The notes under the pieces are model-generated. The model was not told the origin of the DNA and ran no database searches. It saw nothing but the letters and a program-made list of their open reading frames with translations. A DNA stretch of 64,000 nt. Source: Asterella californica. Its lineage: Eukaryota > Streptophyta > Marchantiopsida > Marchantiales > Aytoniaceae. The stretch spans positions 9,672,001 to 9,736,000 of the forward strand of contig JAYKYS010000015.1 in the NCBI GenBank assembly GCA_036924285.1. Direction: 5' to 3'. The position numbers were made by a program, and so were the translations under genes. This document shows, piece by piece, positions 44,275 through 55,780 of this stretch (its first letter is position 1; every line of letters starts with the position of its first letter).

Positions 44275-45586
44275 AAGACATTGAGAGACAATCTCCATCC
44301 CGAGGGCCTTCTTCAAAATTCAAAGAGCGATGCACATATGAGGCTATTAAGTCTCTGACTCTTATAAATCCTTCTTCCACAGACCAGATTGTGTTGTCCT
44401 CGAGTGCAGCCTATAGCGGGAGAGGTCACGCGAAGAGCAGTTTGAGGATGTATGAAAGTGCTCTGCTGGACTACGACCGAGCATTGGAACTACGTCCAAA
44501 TTCAGCACTCCTGTTCTGGTAACGATCTCTCAACGTCTACCCTCTTCCTATGTAAAAACTTATGGCTATGATTTGTCTAGTCGAAGTGGGACTTTGTGTC
44601 TTGAGTGCTGACTAATCAACATAGGAGTCTAAACTGTTTAGACCAGAAGTTCATCGCATATCAATGAGTTGAGTACCCAAATCCTTTCAAAATCGTTTTC
44701 TTTCTTGTTCGATTTGTTTTTGAAATCTGTTTATGTCATTATACAGAATTACACCACCCTCTCAGTTCTCCGCTAGCGAGAACCCGAGTCACCTATGAGG
44801 AACCCGCTCGACTTGGCATGACCACCACAAGCCAACTCCTATATGCAACGTGATGAATTCCCGACCTGTACTTCTAAGGTCGAGAGCTAGACCAGCACGC
44901 TCGACGTGCTGGTCTAGAGAATCCCTCCTTTATTACCATGCATGTTCAAATTGATGAACTAGAGGTGAAGCAAGAATATCTTTTCCATATAGCCTCACAA
45001 ATTGAGAGGATTACTTAAATTGAGAGAGTTGCTTGTAAAGTTCAGTACAGTAACTGTTGACTGTGTGATTTTTGTGACACTGATCCATGCAAAGCAAGAT
45101 GGTGACAATGAATTCGAAGACAGCTGACTGTATAATGATGAGCATTCGAACTTGACAGGCAATGGTTGGCATGACAACACACTCTAATAATCCTATGGTT
45201 TTAATTTCACTTGCAGTGGACGAGCCTACATCAGAGCTCAGCTCTCAGATATCTCAGGAGCTAACAGTGATTTACACCGAGCTGTAAATCTAGATCCTGA
45301 TAATTACTTTTGCAGACGCGAACTGGGAGTCCTACAACGAATCATGGGGAATCTCGATGATGCTCTTGCACATCTAGATCTGGCAGTAGATCTGAGTTCC
45401 CTGAGCGGATTATTTCACTCTCTTAGACAAAGAGGGTACGTTAAGTTCTTACTGGGAGACGAAAAAGGAGCTAGCGTTGATGCTGAGAAAGCAATGCTCT
45501 CTAAGACTGTTTGGCGATATGTTCCTGTGTTTACTAAGGAAAATTTTTCAACTTCATCAGTAAGATATCTTCACTTTGCAGCGTAG
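44250..45586 (+). pseudogene. NB-ARC gene, exons 5-6: C-terminal TPR-like repeats
   Basis: The first exon ends at 44518 (CTGTTCTG|GTAACG, phase 2). The last is 45217-45586, after TTTCACTTGCAG. The join reads on in frame across the splice. TPR-like helices are AAYSGRGHAKSSLRMYESAL with LDYDRALELRPNS, RAYIRAQLSDISGANSDLHR with AVNLDPDN, and ELGVLQRIMGNLDDALAHLD. TPRs bind partner peptides. The frame differs from that of the armadillo exon it overlaps. The last exon and its flank are duplicated in inverted orientation at 0.56-3.45 kb. Confidence 0.7.
44887..44917. repeat. Perfect 13-bp inverted repeat in the TPR intron
   Basis: CTAGACCAGCACG and CGTGCTGGTCTAG around CTCGA, about 190 bp before the edge of the inverted-duplication arm. 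Confidence 0.9.
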
Positions 45587-47893
45587 CCAACCACTACTAC
45601 GTACATTACTTTGTAAAACTAACATGTTATAGGTTTGACTCTGACTATCTTAAGTGTAGCACAAAACGTCAGACGGTGACCCAGTAGGATCCAAATTTAT
45701 TTTGTTAGCCTGCATTTGTACCACCTGGGTAATACTGTTACGTATGATGTTTATCATACTTGTTCTTCCCAAATGCAATCAGACTATCAGATTAAAGTTG
45801 GCATGCATATTATAGCAACACTTACTGCCTACGCATACGCAGTCGAGTAATAACACTTTTTCAGGAGTGTGCAAGTTCCTAGTTGCTTCATATCACCTCT
45901 AGGACCTGGAATTATCAGTAAGCTTATTTACTTTGTGTTGTTCTCTACACGTTTCTAGCACATGGTCCTTTTGAATCTGAAGTTGTAAGTGGATTTTCAC
46001 TCTATTAGCAACAAATATTTTACTCTCGACCTCTCGTACCCTTCAATGGCAAGAAAAGAACTTCTAGAACCGATTTTCCAAAACAAAAAAAAACGGTATG
46101 TGACGAATTCAAAATCACAGAGCATGTATATTCCCTTTCTGTCTGAGCTCTAGATCATTTGCGTGCACAACTCCATTTAGTTCAAACCTTCATCCGAGTT
46201 CGAGTTGAATTGCATGTTTGGTAAACTTCCTAGAGTGGTAAAATTGCTCAAGACATGATTCTGGTTTGAAACTAATCTTGTTTCCCACCATGCCGTACGT
46301 ACTTATCATTCAATGAGCCAAAATTCCTACAAAGAATACTGTCTAATTCGAGGAGTACTTCCGTTGATGCATGATGAAGAGTATTCTTCAAGGAGAATAA
46401 TGTGGCCACCGTTGTTATCTTTGGTCTTATGAATTTCTATTCTGAAGATGAGGATCAATGGTACAGTGGATCAAGTAGTTTAGTGCAACTAATGATTTGA
46501 ATAAGTCGCAAACATGTCATCCGTGTTCAAGAATTTAACAGGACTCTAAAACCATGATTTTGAATTTCGAGAAAAACTGAAGTCTTAGAGCTTCGTAAGA
46601 CAACTTTATACCAAATTCTGTATATCACAAAAAGACGCGTAAGGAATTTAATACTAACTCATGCAGCTTCTCACGATTCCTCTCACTGGAACCAGTAAAA
46701 AGCTCTTTGGATTACTGATATTATATTTATCTACCTGATGTATAGGATAAGCCCCGAAGTGAAACCGAGGAGAGTGACTTCCACTACAACTCGGAAACCA
46801 ACACGACCACGATCTTGGCTTCCCCAACACAAAAGGTGAGAGAAATCTTTAGAGTGACTAGCACTAAAGTTGAGAAACTGCGATCATGGCTTGCGCAGCA
46901 TAACAGGCGAAAGAAAAATTGACGACGCATTTTAAAAAATCATGTTTAAAGATCATAACTTACCAAAAATAACATATATACAAATCATAATTTATCAACG
47001 AAATGTATGTCTTGCCTGGAGAAGATGTGTATCGTTATATAGGCACTCTAGATACAAAGGAAAAGATACTTTATATTTCCGGAATCCTTTACGCTCAATG
47101 ATGCTCTGTTGATTTCAACGAATCAAGTGGTTTAATCTTTTGAAGGATGTAAAATCCTTCAGAAACTTGGCATTTCCTCATTACATCTCATGAAAATCCT
47201 TACCCTTGCGATGGAGAAAATTACTGTTAAGACTGTTAGACAACGTACAAGGTGATGGGTCCAAACAGAACCAGGATCCGACATAACGAGGATACGTGGC
47301 CGGGGGACATGGATGCAGCTGATAGCGAGGAGCTCATACATGCTACTGGCCACTTGCCGAGCTATGACGATCCACAAAACAAACTCACGCACCTCCAACT
47401 AACTTTGAACTGCCAATGGCAGCAATTAGAATGATCCATGTGACAATTCTGAGGCTGCCGTTCTATTCCGGGAGTTTTAACCAAATGAATATATGTCGGT
47501 CCATGAGGGTAGCAGCGCAAAGACAAAAACGACTCATACAAAACTTTTGGCAACCCGAAAATACTCAATTCGGAGAAATGAGTATTTGGAGAAATTTTTA
47601 GTAATTTGCACGGAGGGACGGAACGTGTACTGACTTTCAGCCCTATAAACTGACGAAAAATTTCTAACCATGAGACGACAAACGGGAGTATGTAGCACGG
47701 ACCACAAGCGTACTACAGATGACATGTACAGTATGTATTCGGTGCAGACAGATTCATGCGAAAAGAATCTTTCTAATGCACAAAAGAAACTGAGGTCTAG
47801 AACTGCGAAAGGATAAAGACAGCCTTTCAGCACTAGATAAGAGACCATGATAGTATGAAGAATTTATGCAGCAACCACGATTAACCACTAGTG
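45105..47893. repeat. Right arm of the ~2.85-kb inverted duplication
   Basis: Matches the reverse complement of 564-3446. It starts inside the last intron of the NB-ARC/ARM/TPR gene and runs about 2.3 kb past its stop codon. Confidence 0.85.
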
Positions 47894-48046
47894 ACCATTA
47901 AACCAAAATATCTCTAAAAGTTAAATATTAGATGAACCTGGAGATGTGAAAAGATTGTTCTATAACCCATAAGACAAGGATAGATAGTTGCACTCCCAAG
48001 GATATACATGCGGGAGATTAGAAGCAGAAAACTAAAAGATAATAAG

Positions 48047-48105
48047 AGATTTAATTTACTGCAATTGCAAACTTCTGAACTTGGAAGAGGGTGAATATGC
48101 ATGCC
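48047..48105. repeat. Double-hairpin family, partial copy F
   Basis: TTTAATTTACTGCAATTGCA leads directly to the hairpin-2 3' arm (ACTTGGAAGAGGGTGAATAT, then GCATGC). Hairpin 1 is missing its 3' arm. Confidence 0.6.
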
Positions 48106-48400
48106 TAGAAAAGGCATGACTTCCCTCACACACTTTCCAAACATTCTCAGGAGACTTCTTTTGTTGGACATTTACGTAAGATTCTCTCTTTGGTCTTCAA
48201 TTCAACTTTCCTCTTTAGTTGTTGATCATTGCTGAATAATCTTTGGATTCAAGCTTTCCATTTCTCACAGCATATCCTGTGTCTTTGGAGGTCTTTCTTC
48301 ATTACACAAACTTGATCTTCATCTCCTCTACTATTCTTGTTCACTGTTCCTTCATTCCTTTCATATCATATGTATCATATGTATCATAAATATGTAAGAG

Positions 48401-48452
48401 CTTAATTTATTATTTAATCTTTTGATTAGAAAGGGTTAGATAATAAATTAAA
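48401..48452. repeat. Double-hairpin family, copy D (hairpin 1 only)
   Basis: CTTAATTTATTATTTAATCT and AAGGGTTAGATAATAAATTA form an imperfect hairpin like those at 20637 and 52514. No hairpin 2 follows. Confidence 0.65.
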
Positions 48453-49990
48453 CTTTTTGTAACATGTGACGAGTTGTCGATTAGTAGCCTATGTTTATAC
48501 TTTGGGGAGTGCATCTGTCAGTTCTTCTCTTAGGGTTTATATTCGAGTCTTCTCACGTTTCTAAGTTTTGGATACCGAGTAAAAAACTGTTGCATCAACA
48601 ATCCTTTGAGAAACTGACACACATAATCAAGGACTGGCTGAACCACTCTGAAACTCCAGCTTGTGCATGACTCAAACAACATGAATAAAGCATATATGAC
48701 GATAAAAACTTCATTTGCACCGAACCCATCAACCAAAGTGCCCCGCTTCTCTCTAGACGATTTTCACCTTCTTGTCCTATCAAGACTTTGTATTTACCTC
48801 ACTTAACATTCCAGTTTGTCCTCTTCCCTGCTTCCGACAAACATTCACTTTGTATGCACAGTGACAGAGGTACTAAAGAGGTCAATGAAACATTTGACTG
48901 CATATCTCTAAATATGATCCCTTGTCTAAATGAATTAGTCATCAAATGTGAACCTCTTTTGAAGACCATTGTACTTTTTATGTCTTCAGATCCATTTCTC
49001 TTAACCTTCCATTGATCAACAAGGGAAGCTTGATAATTGCCAAACCATTTTAGGACAACTGACTAGTCTGCTGCAAGTCTTGGTTGATCTTGGTCCTAAT
49101 CTGAGGTTTTAGAACACAAATGGAACTGTCTAGCTTGGGATTGGAAGATATTTGGACAACGCTTCTGCTATCGGTGATCCAGTCGAAATGCAAGGGATCA
49201 ATAGAAGCAACTGGCAAGACTATAATGTATAAATGACGCTTGACAATAAGAAAACAACGTAACTGCATAGAAATAGAAAGAACTCCACACCAAGCGCTTT
49301 CAATTCAGCTTTGACACGTAAATCTACACGTTATTCTCACACTAATCGTAAAATCAATGGCTCATAAATATTACACGGCGTTTGTTCGCTGACACAGATC
49401 GTGAGAGACTCTTGAACTGACAAATTGTCTCCTTTTCAAGTCGTACTACTAGGAATTGGCTCCCGGTCCTAGATCTCTCTCTCTCTCAAAACAAATTGTC
49501 TTCCAAGCTCTCTGAATTCTCACTCAAAAGACATGGATACAAAGTCAAAACTTAATTTCTCTCAATAGCTCTTACTATTATAACAATCCACCTCAAGATA
49601 ACCAGATCCCTCGCTGATTCTCAACCTCCAATTTTTAGCTTCAAGTCTCTGTCTATGTGCAATTTGCTCTTCTCCAGTCCTGTGACGTCTAACTTCTCTC
49701 TCATGTCATCACTAAGGTTCGCGACCCTTTTTCCTCTTCTTTATTTTAGCTAGCGGCTTCCTCTCGAGACCTGCCACCACCGTGTGTTATGTAATCACAA
49801 CCCGAGGGTTTAGAGTTGATCAACCAATAAGAGCAAAGGGCGAGGGGTTGCAACAAGTATGAGAAAGATAAGTTGGATCAAAATCTTTACAAAGTTTCAC
49901 GATATATTTACATGTAATTACATTTTTGTAAGCATGTAGAGATTTCGGATTGGTTTCTTCATCATCTCACGAATATAATGCATAAGATTT

Positions 49991-50742
49991 TTTCTGTTTA
50001 AATAATGAAATGCATCTATCTGAAACTGCATTATATTTTCAGTTGCATAGAAAGAAACTTTTTGGTTGGTTCATTACATATAACAAAATGATTGCATCCA
50101 AGTACTTCAATCTTAACTTCAAATGATTTGGTCTATTCATATGGATAAATAGAGAGAGATATATATAATAACTATAACATTTATCGAGTGTTGTATTATT
50201 TTTCAGTTGTATAGTAAAAAAACTATCACTTTGTTCATCAATACATCTTTTGTCATTTACGACACGTTGATTGAATCAAGTACTTCAAACCTCACTTCAT
50301 GACAATTGGTCTATTCAAATCCATTCTATCTATATATGTGTGATTATGATATGCATCTATTGGGAGTTGCATTTCTTTTTCAGTTGTATAGTAAGAAAAT
50401 TATCACTTTGCTCTGCATCCATTTTAGTTATTTAAAACACATTGATTGGATAAAGTACTTGGACCTCATTTCAGTCAATTGGTCTGTTCATACCTAGTAT
50501 ATGTGCGAGATTAAGAAATGCATACATACATAATTGCATAATTTTTTCAGTTGCATAGTAAGAAAACTATCACTGTGTTCATCAAGCAATTTTTGTTATT
50601 TGCTATATATTGGTTGAATCAAGTACTTGAAACATCACATCAAGACAAGTGTGTTCATCAAGCAATTTTGTTATTTGCTATATATTGATGGAATCAAGTA
50701 CTTGAAACATCACATCAAGACAAGTGGTCTATTTATATTGAT
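49991..50742. repeat. Tandem repeat, ~130-170 bp unit, about five copies
   Basis: Recurring blocks are TGCATAGTAAGAAAACTATC, ACTTTGTTCATCA, TTGATTGAATCAAGTACTT and GGTCTATTCATA. Copies begin at about 50,000, 50,186, 50,346, 50,517 and 50,647. The last two are near-identical in part, showing local re-duplication. Confidence 0.85.
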
Positions 50743-51248
50743 ATATGTAAATCATTTGTCTTCCTCTGCAATTAAAGTATTTTTCAAACTGCTTTCATAC
50801 TACAATAAAGAAGATGCTACGCTTGCAATACTCTTGCCAAGCTATGCATTTGCATGAGAATCACATTATATTATAACTGAAAGGGTTCTCATTAGAGGAA
50901 AATGACAAAAGATTCTCACTTTGCTTTTAGGCCTTTGTTTTGTTCTGAACTCTACACAATCGACGATTAGCTACGCAAATGAGTAGCAATAATGACACTA
51001 TTACCCATCAAACGTTGCCTTGATGGGAAATTTTGTACCTTTATATGTTGGGAGGTGCAAGTTCCATCCTTTATATGTCTTTGATCAAGGTGAATGGTAA
51101 CTCTTCCGTTTCGAGCAAGAGTTTAATGCATGTGTAATATTCCAGATAGTCCCTATTGGAATGAGTAGGGTCTTACTTACGACTGAAGGTACTCCATGAC
51201 AAGATAAAGTTAATTTACAAACAAAGCTAAGAATACTGATGATAATAA

Positions 51249-51300
51249 TATTGCATGCAACATTATTTTCTGGTCAGAAAGAAGGAAGAGGACAAGCAGG
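51249..51300. repeat. Dispersed short repeat, GCATGCAACAT family
   Basis: Resembles 52,151-52,205 and 56,551-56,605: GCATGCAACAT, then TTCTGGTCAG or TTCTGACCAG, then GAAGAA and GACAAGC. Family unknown. Confidence 0.5.
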
Positions 51301-52150
51301 AAATTAGGGTAAAAATCCATTTTCATTACTGGTCACAAGCACTAAAGAGAAAAAAATAACGTTGTATGACATGATAAAAATAGAAGTATAATTGATTAAA
51401 GAGAGGACCATGAATATTAACCGATCAAGGTGATACTCCGGGCCAGCCGTGCGTACTTCTAAAAGTACTAATTCTATTGTAGACCACAGGTGATATTTAT
51501 TTCGAGATAAAATAAAGAAGTTCAATTTATACTTCTAAAAAATACAAAACTTATGACATCTGGATACATAACCATCAAAGCAGGATAATATAACTGTAAG
51601 TACTGCGAAACACAGTGCTCCACTTGCAGAATAAAGGAAGTGGAGCACCTCATGAAAATACGTTTTCACTTTTATCTTTCGTTTTGTTTATATTCAAATT
51701 ATAGATTGTTTAAAGAGGTAGAAGAAAAAATAAAAAATGTGTTATGAGACAGCAATCTAGATTTTCATTGGTCTGTGCCAAAAATAAAATTTTAATTTTT
51801 GATGCTAAACATCATCAATTTTTGATGCTTTGATTTTTTATACCATTGAACATCAGCTAGGTGAATAAGCAATGCTTATTTCCATTCACTTTGCCATGTG
51901 GCAAGATGGATCTCGTGCATTAGAATTAAAGATGCAAACAATAATTTTGAACTTGACATTGTTGACCATCATGCTACATGCCTAGTAAAAGCAATAAAAG
52001 AGGACCAAACATTAATAAAAGTTAAGATTATATTGACTGCTGACAAATTACACAAAGAAACAAAGAGAAATGCGTATACTTTTACTATAGAGCTATGTTG
52101 AGAACTGTACAACAACGTTCGAAGTCACCATGCATACGGTCAATAAGAGA

Positions 52151-52205
52151 GAATAATATGCATGCAACATGCACTTCTGACCAGAGCGAAGAAACGACAA
52201 GCGTG
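52151..52205. repeat. Dispersed short repeat, GCATGCAACAT family
   Basis: See 51,249-51,300; contains ATGCATGCAACATGCACTTC. Confidence 0.5.
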
Positions 52206-52513
52206 AAGAGAGGAGCTAAACCTAGCAGTCCAGTGGGAAAGGACAGTGGGGTGAACACTTAATTAACTTTTGGACGTATTAATCAGTGTTACATTATGGC
52301 TGTTTATGAAATATTAGTTAATTTTTAAATATTATATCAAGTAACTAAATATATTTTAAAATCAAAATATATTTTAAAGATAAGTGTTATATGTTATGTA
52401 CATAATGCATGCCAAAAACTCATAAGCCATAAAACCTATAAGCTAGTACACTGAAGTGAGCTCGAAGAACCATAAGATCGGGTTCTCTTGTTAGAACTTA
52501 AATTTTGTTATAA

Positions 52514-52616
52514 GTTTAGTTTATCATCTAAGTCTTTTTGCCGAAAGAATTAGATGATAATTAAACAACTTTACATTATTCCTTTCTTCCGAAGTTGGAA
52601 GAGGTGAATATGCATG
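52514..52616. repeat. Double-hairpin repeat family, copy E
   Basis: Hairpin 1 has GTTTAGTTTATCATCTAAGT against AATTAGATGATAATTAAAC. Hairpin 2 has CATTATTCCTTTCTTCCGAA against TTGGAAGAGGTGAATATGCA. It ends ATGCATGG. Same order and spacing as 20637-20740. Confidence 0.8.
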
Positions 52617-53994
52617 GTGGATCATAGAGAGACACCACAATGAAATCAAAGAAAAAAGACGACAATGAACTACAGTTGCAATGGCATTGCGATGCTATAC
52701 ATTAGTGAGTTATCTGGATCTATATACCATTCCTTGATATCCACTCCTCTGTCTCTCTCGCTTCTTAATCGTATGATAATACGATAAAAAATCTCTCTCT
52801 TAGTTTTCACTTTTCACAATCTACGTAACACACCGCAACAAGTAAAGCAAATTAGAAGCTCGGGGTTAGCTTCGCTCTATTTGTTCATACCACCTTCATG
52901 TCTAGACATAAATCATATACCTTGTTTTACTTTTATATTTAAGTATAAATGAAGAGGTATTTTAAATAAACTTCTGAATTTTTAAGTATATTTTTACTTT
53001 AAAACTTCAAAATAAGATCTAAAATATAATAATTTTATAACAATAAGTTTTGAAATATTCTTTTTGAATAAACAATATCATGTTTTACTTGCATCTATGT
53101 TTAACAAATTTACTAGTGAACCCCTTAGATTCGGAAAAGGAGATCAATATTGTATGGTAAACTGAAAATATACAAAAGCAAGTTTGAAATGAGTGGAGAT
53201 ATAAATCATAGTTTATCAAATATAATCATGGTTTATCAAATTGATCGTTTGAGAGAGATGTTGTACCTTACATAAATCCTCTTAAATATACAAAAGAAGA
53301 ATCCTTAACGTATACCTAAAGCTCTAGACGGCCAAGAGTCTTTCAATTCCCATTGCGCAAATCACCTTTTGGGTATATTGTGAAAAGGTGGATTCTTTTG
53401 TAGTTTCGCGCCAGACGGTGAAATATAACTCAAAAGATTCTTTTTCATATAATTTAATTTACGTTTGTGGAAAAATAAATAATTTATCACATCTGTTTGG
53501 AATTATTTCAGGTTGAGAAAACTTGTTCTTCTTCACACTAGCCAGCGATCCACAGCTCAAATCAGGGAAGACTGTGGACAAAAATACCACGTCGGTCCAT
53601 TTGTCCGCTAGCTACTATAGTAGCTAGGGTGACCAGGGGGTTAAATGATAATTAGACTCTATTAATTAGTACACAGATATTTTAAAGAAGATTTATTGTA
53701 TTGAGTATGAAATCAGATCAATGAATTCAGTATAATGTAAAATTCATTTATAATTAATTACGAATACTACTTTCGAAACTTTCAAACGGGAAAGCTGCTT
53801 GGTAAATCCAACATCAACCCCGATATGGGCGTTGTGAATACTGACTACGGTTTTCCGGTTGTCTCCTGACCTTACTTACAGACCCTGGGTTTACTTGGTT
53901 CATCGTTGGTCAGTAAATCTTCTAGATGCCGCCACAAGCAGCCGATATCCGAAGATTCCTACGACGAAGAATAGTAGTGGTGTCCCCTGTATCC
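52617..53994. other. AT-rich intergenic, no gene recognised
   Basis: Contains a perfect 20-bp palindrome CTAGCTACTATAGTAGCTAG at 53608-53627. No coding support. Confidence 0.5.
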
Positions 53995-54022
53995 AAAACC
54001 CTAATCGCAAACCCTAAGTTCA
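53995..54022. promoter_or_regulatory. Paired telobox-like motifs
   Basis: AAAACCCTAATCGCAAACCC and TAA contains two AAACCCTAA boxes 14 bp apart. Teloboxes are common in plant promoters and 5' leaders of growth-related genes. No gene could be attached with confidence. Confidence 0.35.
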
Positions 54023-54377
54023 ATACTCGATTCCTCGTTGCCAATAAAGCTCTTAGTTCTAGGGATAGACAATACTGTCGGGTATCTTGTTCATAGCGCA
54101 ATTTTGCTCTCTCTTTGAGGCTCTGGGAAGGTACATGTTTGGCCTGTGCATATTTCGGAGTCGTCGGGGATGGTAGGCGTGTCTGCGCGTTGCAAATGCT
54201 GTCACTCGGACTTTTCTCGTTGTTTTGCACCCGCTCTCAGGGTCCGATTTGTAGTTACGTCTTGAGATTTCGCTACATCGTCATGCTGGTTCTCAGTTTG
54301 AACGAAGCCTCTCTTCGAATAGTCCTTACTCGTCGTAGCAAGCCGCCAGGAATACGCCGTGACTTTATCACGCCGTT

Positions 54378-55780
54378 GCTGTAGCATGCATGGCAGTCTT
54401 ATCATGTCTGTTTTACGCACACCAAATGTGTACAGGTGCTTTTTGTGCCCACGAAGCATGCTGAAGTAGATTGTGTGCAATAGAAATGCGGGAGGTGGGC
54501 AGTGTATCAGGGTCGGGTTCCTGACTGCACAATCATCTCTGGGACATGTTAAGTATACATACTTACTGCAGGAGGCTAGAACAAGCGTTCGAGAGTTCGT
54601 ATAAGGGACATGCAAGGTTTCTCGTAAGAGTGAGTTTTCGATGGAGACAGGTGGATCCAGACCAACAACGAGCAAGAACTCGCAAGAACTTAGAGGGGAA
54701 CCTTCCCGTGTGTGAAATGTGTGTGGAATTGCGTGTAGGAATGAAGAGTCGGAGAGCTGGAGGAATGAGATCACATTTATCGTGGCATTGAGGACGAATG
54801 TCCAAATGGACATTTGTACACGTAACTAGTAAAGCTGAGTGGACAATAGAAATCATAACCATCGAGAGCCTTCGAAGCAGTGTTATACGCTAGACTGACA
54901 CCCTAGCTTTTTGTGAGATTGTTCGTGATCTCGATGAGATCACGAAGTGAATTCCATACTTGACCTCTAACATTACCTCACGTCGTACGACTGAATTCCG
55001 TAATCTTTACATTGCCTTGTCGATTTTAAACTGGAGGACCCACCCACCCAGGCATGCCTTACCTAAATCCTTACTCGGCACGCCTAAGGAGTTTCATGCC
55101 ATGGCTGTAGCATGCATCGCAGTAGTATCAACTTGATTTACGCATCTAACTGTGTACAGCCGCTTCTTGTGTCCTCGAAGCATACTGAAGGAGATTGTGT
55201 GCTACAGAGACGTGGGAGGTGGGCAGTGTATCAGGGTCGGGTTCCTGACTGCACAATCATCTCTGGGACATGCTGAGTAAAACTACAGACTGAAGGATAC
55301 CCTTCAGATGGACAAACGATCCATCTGAGTATTGGACGTAAATGGACATGCAAACCTCAGTGTCTCCAGTTTAGAAATGAGCATAGACCACTCGCATGAA
55401 CCTGAAAATTACCTTCTCATCTGTAATCCTCAGGTAATACGACGAACTGTGGATGAAGATGGTTGGAGAGCCGAGGAATGAGGACCATGCCTTTCGTGGG
55501 ATTGCGGAAGAATATAACGTGGACGTAACCACGATACAGCTGAGACGAAATGAGAATTTATAACCACCGTGAACTCTCGAGGCCAAGATATGCTCTAGAA
55601 TGATACTCAGCTTACTGTGAGATTGGTTCCTCCGGGGTCGATGACACCACGATCTGAATTCCATAGTCTTTTACCTTATCAGTTTATGACCTTATAAGAT
55701 AACATCGTGTCAGACGTCTGAGTTCCCTAGTCTTTCCACTGCCTTCTTGACTTGTCAGACTACAGGAGTACCCTCCCCCC
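54378..55780. repeat. ~725-bp tandem duplication with a conserved island
   Basis: Copy 1 is about 54,378-55,105 and copy 2 about 55,106-55,780, in direct orientation and diverged. A ~60-bp island (GGGAGGTGGGCAGTGTATCA ... CATCTCTGGGACATG) is almost unchanged, at 54,490-54,548 and 55,208-55,271. Within it GCAG..TCAGG and CCTGA-CTGC can form a stem-loop. Open frames (for example 54,202-54,813 minus) are not conserved between copies, so they are unlikely to be genes. Confidence 0.7.

Larger units (their letters stand above)
47894..49990. other. AT-rich intergenic, no gene recognised
   Basis: Holds two hairpin-family members (48047-48105 and 48401-48452) and pyrimidine-rich sequence. No coding region is supported. 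Confidence 0.5.
50743..52513. other. AT-rich intergenic, no gene recognised
   Basis: Contains a hairpin at about 51,621-51,652 (GTGCTCCACTT and AAGTGGAGCAC). Also contains two copies of a dispersed motif around GCATGCAACATKMWYTTCTG (51,249-51,300 and 52,151-52,205). Confidence 0.5.

Noticed and set aside
54202..54813. 203-codon minus-strand open frame
   Set aside because: Not preserved in the second copy of the tandem duplication; no domain or splice signal.
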